A stretch of 64,000 nt of DNA, taken from assembly GCF_003991135.1 (NCBI RefSeq), contig NZ_CP016379.1, positions 496,001 to 560,000 of the forward strand, in the 5' to 3' direction. Shown here piece by piece: positions 60,822 through 64,000 of this stretch. The notes beneath the pieces were generated by a model. It was not told the origin of the DNA and made no database searches. It saw only the letters and a program-made list of their open reading frames with translations. The stretch is from Anoxybacter fermentans (GTDB taxonomy: Bacteria > Bacillota > Halanaerobiia > DY22613). The translations under genes were made by a program, and so were the position numbers. Within the stretch, counting starts at the first letter, position 1. Every line of letters starts with the position of its first letter.

Positions 60822-61238
60822 TTATTTTTCTTTATTTTTCTCCTTTATTTCTTCTTTAATCTTTTGAATAGTTTTAGCCAGCATAAAGATTGTATCCTCA
60901 CTTAAACCATCGACTGTCCGGAGCAGTTCTTTTTTGCTTTCTGTCAAAGTTAAAAAGAGTTCTTTGGTTTCTTCGTCTTCAATCCATAAATCTTCAGCCT
61001 CTTTAGTTAAATACCCGGCTTTGACCATGAGTTCAGTGTATCCTACACCAAGATGTGGAGCGAGTTTTTGTAAAATCTTAGGTTTGGGAGGACGACGGCC
61101 GCCATTCTCAATCCGTGAAATATAAGAGGGACTTACTTTTGAACGTTTGGCTAGTTCGGTGATGCTAATTCCCTTTAAATCACGTAAGTATTTTAAATAT
61201 GCACCAAAATTTTCTTGAGGATTGTTTTTTTGAGCCAT
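60822..61238 (-). CDS. XRE-family transcriptional regulator
   Basis: This 138 aa protein has an XRE helix-turn-helix at residues 10-70 (FGAYLKYLRDLKGISITELAKRSKVSPSYISRIENGGRRPP) and a C-terminal helical region ending in a lysine/glutamate-rich tail (QKIKEEIKEKNKEK). ATG 61238 follows AAAGGAAGTGA on the minus strand; the frame is open to 61301. It diverges from a second small XRE gene, with repeated TTGACA-type motifs between them, and probably autoregulates. Target genes are unknown. Confidence 0.85.
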   Translation of the reverse strand: MAQKNNPQENFGAYLKYLRDLKGISITELAKRSKVSPSYISRIENGGRRPPKPKILQKLAPHLGVGYTELMVKAGYLTKEAEDLWIEDEETKELFLTLTESKKELLRTVDGLSEDTIFMLAKTIQKIKEEIKEKNKEK

Positions 61239-61287
61239 TGCTGTCACTTCCTTTTTTAAATCTTCTACTTTAATTGTAATACAAATG

Positions 61288-61377
61288 TTGACATTTGACA
61301 ATAGCTTTTGACAACTTTAGCGAAAAAATATTTCACAAATATTGACATATGTAATAATATGGGATATAATTTTGACA
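61288..61377 (+). promoter_or_regulatory. Divergent control region with repeated TTGACA motifs and promoter of the small XRE gene
   Basis: TTGACA or a close form occurs at 61288, 61295, 61308, 61342 and 61372, and again after the small XRE gene at 61613 and 61642. TTGACA 61342-61347 and TATAAT 61365-61370, 17 bases apart, form a consensus promoter for the small XRE gene. The extra copies may be operator sites. The region also carries the promoter of the minus-strand XRE gene. Confidence 0.6.
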
Positions 61378-61401
61378 GTAGTAAAAAGGAGGGATGTCAC
61401 A

Positions 61402-61611
61402 ATGAGGTTAAATGTAGAAAAGGTTGGAAAAATGTTAAAAGAACGCGGGTGGAGTGAAGTAATGTTTGCCAGAAAGCTAAATCTGGATTACTCCTATGTT
61501 TATCGGGTGATGCGAGGAGAGAGGGGAGTTGGCAAAAAATTTTTAGCCGGGCTGATGAAATTTTGTGAGAAGGAAGGATTGAACTTTAAGGACTTTATTT
61601 TTTTGGACTAA
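61402..61611 (+). CDS. Small XRE-family HTH protein
   Basis: This 69 aa protein is essentially one helix-turn-helix: LNVEKVGKMLKERGWSEVMFARKLNLDYSYVYRVMRGERGVG. It has no effector domain, like small Cro-type regulators. AAAAAGGAGGG lies upstream of ATG 61402. It faces away from the larger XRE gene, giving a cI/cro-like divergent pair, but no phage genes are near. Confidence 0.8.
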   Translation: MRLNVEKVGKMLKERGWSEVMFARKLNLDYSYVYRVMRGERGVGKKFLAGLMKFCEKEGLNFKDFIFLD

Positions 61612-61664
61612 TTTTGACAAATATAAATTATACATATATTAATTGACAATTATAAAAAAAGGAC

Positions 61665-63188
61665 TCATTTATATAATCGCTCAAAAGATCGGTATTGAAT
61701 AGCTTCTGCTATGTCCTGTGGTTCAATAAATTCAGCCTGGCGAAGATCTGCAATGGTACGGGCAATTTTTAAAATTTGATGAAAACCACGTGCTGTCAGT
61801 TCTAAAGTATCCATAGCCCTGGCCAATATTTTTTGCGCTTTTGTTGTGAGGGGACAATAGGTTTCTATCAGTGATTGAGGGATTTGACTATTAAGTTTGA
61901 AAACGGTAGAACGGAATCTTTGAAGTTGTATTTCTCTTGCCTGTTGAACTCTGGCCCGTACTGTTGAAGATGATTCGGGTTGCATGGAAGAGAAGAGTTC
62001 ATCCCCGGTTACCCGGGAAACCTGAATCTGCATATCTATTCGATCCAGGAGGGGCCCTGAAATCCGTTGAAAATATCTTTTCACTTCTGCGGGCGAGCAG
62101 GTACAGTTATTTACTGGGTCACCGTAAAAACCGCATTTACAGGGATTGGCAGCTCCAACCAGAATAAATTGAGCGGGGAAAGTCAGTCGATACTGATTGC
62201 GGGTTATTAAAACCTGGCCCATTTCCAGCGGCTGGCGCAGTTGATCTAAAAGATTGGGATTGAATTCGGTCATTTCATCTAAAAAAAGGACTCCGTGGTG
62301 GGCCAGGCTGATCTCTCCGGGTATTGGAATTCTTCCACCGCCGATTAAGGCTGCAGGTGTAATATTGTGATGGGGCTGACGGAAAGGGCGCTGGGTTATA
62401 AGGCCTCTTTTATGATCAATAATACCAGCGATGCTATGAATCCTGGTTACTTCCAGGGATTCTTCTTCGCTCAAAGGAGGTAGAATAGAGGGGATAGCTT
62501 TTGCCAGAAGTGTTTTTCCAGAACCTGGCGGACCTACCATTAATATATTATGGCCGCCGGCAGCTGCAATCTCCAATCCCCGCTTTGCAAAATGTTGCCC
62601 TTTAATGGTGGCTAAATCAGTCCCTTGTGGAGGAGTAGGGAGAGGAGTTTTAAGATCGGGATATTGAATTTGACCGGTGCGGAAAAAATCTACTACTTCT
62701 TCCAGATTGGAAACTGGAACCAGCTGTATATCCTTAACAGCCTGGGCTTCATCGTAATTGGCTTTGGGGAGAATCAATCCTTTTAAGCCTATATCGCGGA
62801 TTGTCAAAGCCATTGCCAGGGCTCCGCGGATAGGCTGAATCTTTCCATCCAGAGAGAGTTCCCCCACACATGCGTAATTACTCAAAGGTTCAGTAGGCAG
62901 CAAATTTTGAGCAGCAAGAATGCCAATAGCAATAGGTAAGTCAAAGTAAGATCCCTGTTTTGGAATATCAGCCGGGGCCAAATTGATGGTAATCCGCTGA
63001 AGGGGAAAGGGATAGGGACTATTTTTCAAAGCAGAGCGAACTCTTTCTCTGGCCTCCCGGATGGCAGTATTGGGAAGTCCCACTAGCTCAAAGGCAGGAA
63101 GGCCAGAAGAGATGTCCACTTCCACAACGACAGGATAGCCTTCTACTCCTAGATAAGAAGCACTGAGCACTTTTGCTAACACGATCAA
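61665..63188 (-). CDS. comM: ComM/YifB family Mg-chelatase-like AAA+ ATPase
   Basis: This 507 aa protein has an N-terminal Lon-like fold (GLPAFELVGLPNTAIREARERVRSAL), the AAA+ core with GPPGSGKTLLAKAIPSILPPL (Walker A), GVLFLDEMTEFN (Walker B) and GAANPCKCGFYGD, and a C-terminal helical domain. ComM is a hexameric helicase that promotes branch migration of incoming DNA in transformation. A CPCGxxxD-like cysteine set (CKCGFYGDPVNNCTC) could bind zinc. It overlaps yraN by four bases on the same strand. Confidence 0.95.
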   Translation of the reverse strand: MIVLAKVLSASYLGVEGYPVVVEVDISSGLPAFELVGLPNTAIREARERVRSALKNSPYPFPLQRITINLAPADIPKQGSYFDLPIAIGILAAQNLLPTEPLSNYACVGELSLDGKIQPIRGALAMALTIRDIGLKGLILPKANYDEAQAVKDIQLVPVSNLEEVVDFFRTGQIQYPDLKTPLPTPPQGTDLATIKGQHFAKRGLEIAAAGGHNILMVGPPGSGKTLLAKAIPSILPPLSEEESLEVTRIHSIAGIIDHKRGLITQRPFRQPHHNITPAALIGGGRIPIPGEISLAHHGVLFLDEMTEFNPNLLDQLRQPLEMGQVLITRNQYRLTFPAQFILVGAANPCKCGFYGDPVNNCTCSPAEVKRYFQRISGPLLDRIDMQIQVSRVTGDELFSSMQPESSSTVRARVQQAREIQLQRFRSTVFKLNSQIPQSLIETYCPLTTKAQKILARAMDTLELTARGFHQILKIARTIADLRQAEFIEPQDIAEAIQYRSFERLYK

Positions 63189-63550
63189 TTCCCTCCTGCA
63201 AAAAAGGCATTTTTGATATGTTCAATTTTAGGTTCATTATCAAAAAAGGAGATGGCAATTACATCAAAGCGGAGATTCTGGGAATAGAGATAATGGTGGG
63301 CACAGAATTGAAGAGCTAATCTGATCAAGCGTTCCCGTTTAGAACGGCTGATACTTTCTTCGGGGGCTCCAAAAGAAGGAGTAGAACGGGTGCGGACTTC
63401 AACAAAAATAATGGTCTTATCTTTTTCCACTACCAGATCGATCTCTCCTAATGGGGTCCGGTAGTTTTCAGCCAGGATATTATATCCGGCTTTTAAAAAA
63501 TAATCACGGGCCAATTTTTCTCCAAGACGTCCAAGTTCAACTTTTTTCAA
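63185..63550 (-). CDS. yraN: YraN/UPF0102 family nuclease-like protein
   Basis: This 121 aa protein has an endonuclease-like fold: LGRLGEKLARDYFLKAGYNILAENYRTPLGEIDLVVEKDKTIIFVEVRTRS carries the GEIDLV...FVEVR nuclease core (Asp, Glu-x-Lys/Arg type). Function is not established. It is commonly next to rnhB and comM in Firmicutes. ATG with GAGGTGAT upstream on the minus strand. Confidence 0.94.
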   Translation of the reverse strand: MKKVELGRLGEKLARDYFLKAGYNILAENYRTPLGEIDLVVEKDKTIIFVEVRTRSTPSFGAPEESISRSKRERLIRLALQFCAHHYLYSQNLRFDVIAISFFDNEPKIEHIKNAFFAGGN

Positions 63551-63791
63551 ATACCATCACCTCTTATTTTTTTATTTTATTTGAAAATATTCGAGACATA
63601 AGAGGAAAAACCCTGCTATATGGCATCAAAAATTTAATATTTTACTAAAAATATAAATATATTAAAGGAATGATATTTTATTTTATTAAATATTTAAATA
63701 TTTCCATATGTAAAAATCATATCGCTGATTCGTGAAAAAGGGGCTGTCCCAAAAGTCCCTTTATAACCCCCAAAAGTAAATATTAAAAGAA

Positions 63792-63834
63792 AGGTGTTGT
63801 CAGAAATTTTTATAAAGACAACACCTTTTTTTAT
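63792..63834 (+). terminator. Terminator-like hairpin in the IS1182 leader
   Basis: AAAGGTGTTGTC pairs with GACAACACCTTT and is followed by a T run. It lies between the element's terminal repeat and its transposase start, where it would block transcription entering from outside. Confidence 0.8.
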
Positions 63835-63848
63835 GGTAAAATATAAAT

Positions 63849-64000
63849 ATGAAGAGGAAAAACCATAATAAAAAGACATTTATTGAATATAATATGAATC
63901 AGACAATGTTGCCTTTGAGTTTTGATGTGTTTATTCCTGAGAATCATTTAGTAAGGGTGGTAAATTCAGCTATAGAAAGGATGAATATTGAACCCCTGCT
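63849..64000 (+). CDS. IS1182-family transposase (5' part)
   Basis: The first 50 codons are visible: KRKNHNKKTFIEYNMNQTML, PLSFDVFIPENHLVRVVNSA and IERMNIEPLL. The block LPLSFDVFIPENHLVRVVN is the conserved IS1182 N-terminus. No ribosome site is obvious, which is common for transposases. The frame is open to the window end. Confidence 0.9.
   Translation, partial: MKRKNHNKKTFIEYNMNQTMLPLSFDVFIPENHLVRVVNSAIERMNIEPL

Larger units (their letters stand above)
63740..64000 (+). mobile_element. IS1182-family insertion sequence, 5' end (truncated by window)
   Basis: It begins with the terminal repeat GGGGCTGTCCCAAAAG, identical to the scrap at 53573. A hairpin with a T run at 63792-63834 guards against read-through, and the transposase starts at 63849. 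The right end lies outside the window. The 63551-63739 stretch before it is A+T-rich with no gene. Confidence 0.88.

Noticed and set aside
1-64000. tRNA, rRNA or CRISPR arrays.
   Set aside because: I looked in all larger gaps. No cloverleaf with a T-loop GTTCRA-type core, no rRNA stretch, and no regularly spaced direct repeats were seen. The repeated palindromes are dispersed, not arrayed.

Overview
The window comes from a low-GC, anaerobic, endospore-forming Firmicute. Sporulation and germination genes (spoVAC to spoVAF, gerW/ytfJ, spoVS) sit beside a standard Firmicute housekeeping core (scpA-scpB, smc-ftsY, ylxM-ffh-rpsP-khpA-rimM-trmD-rplS-lepB-rbgA-rnhB-comM-yraN). The peptide-binding protein has a cleavable signal peptide but no lipobox cysteine, which would fit a diderm lineage such as Halanaerobiales. 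The genus cannot be fixed from sequence alone. I found no rRNA, tRNA or CRISPR array.

Region 1 (1-7508) is the 3' part of a bacterial microcompartment operon. It holds two hexameric shell proteins, three EutN/CcmL vertex proteins, a PduT-like trimeric shell protein, a PduS-like Fe-S flavoprotein, a CoA-acylating aldehyde dehydrogenase, an RpiB-like isomerase and a DeoC aldolase fused to a microcompartment-associated N-terminal domain. The enzyme set points to sugar-phosphate breakdown: a pentose or deoxypentose phosphate is cleaved and the aldehyde oxidised to acyl-CoA inside the shell. The operon starts upstream of the window.

Region 2 (7600-12650) is accessory. It holds a TPR protein overlapping a small secreted peptide gene (Rap/Phr-like layout), a gutted group II intron directly behind that locus's terminator, an ImmR/ImmA-like pair, and an intact ISL3-family element in the region upstream of immR. 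Region 3 (12650-26450) carries dodecin, spoVAC-D-E-Ea-F, three activase-type genes related to 2-hydroxyacyl-CoA dehydratase activators, a D-aminoacylase, a class I amidotransferase-type hydrolase, and a peptide ABC transporter lacking its ATPases. Region 4 (26500-45500) is mostly housekeeping: a DHH-CBS-CCA nucleotidyltransferase fusion, M50 protease, HD protein, trpS, scpAB, DUF2953-gerW, a DacF-type carboxypeptidase, cbiMQO, rluB, spoVS, smc, a duplicated JAMM-like protein and ftsY.

Region 5 (45540-53970) is a decayed island. It holds an IS1380-type remnant, a possible RiPP cassette (tiny ORF, one wrecked and one nonsense-interrupted radical SAM/SPASM gene, an MFS exporter), hsdS and hsdR scraps of a dead type I restriction system, a second ISL3 copy and an IS1182 scrap. 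Region 6 (54030-63550) is the ffh-to-yraN core with two XRE regulators inserted. An IS1182-family element starts at 63740 and runs off the window.

Across the window, six foldback elements of about 180-222 bp plus several fragments form one MITE-like family. Three full-length copies have visible target duplications.
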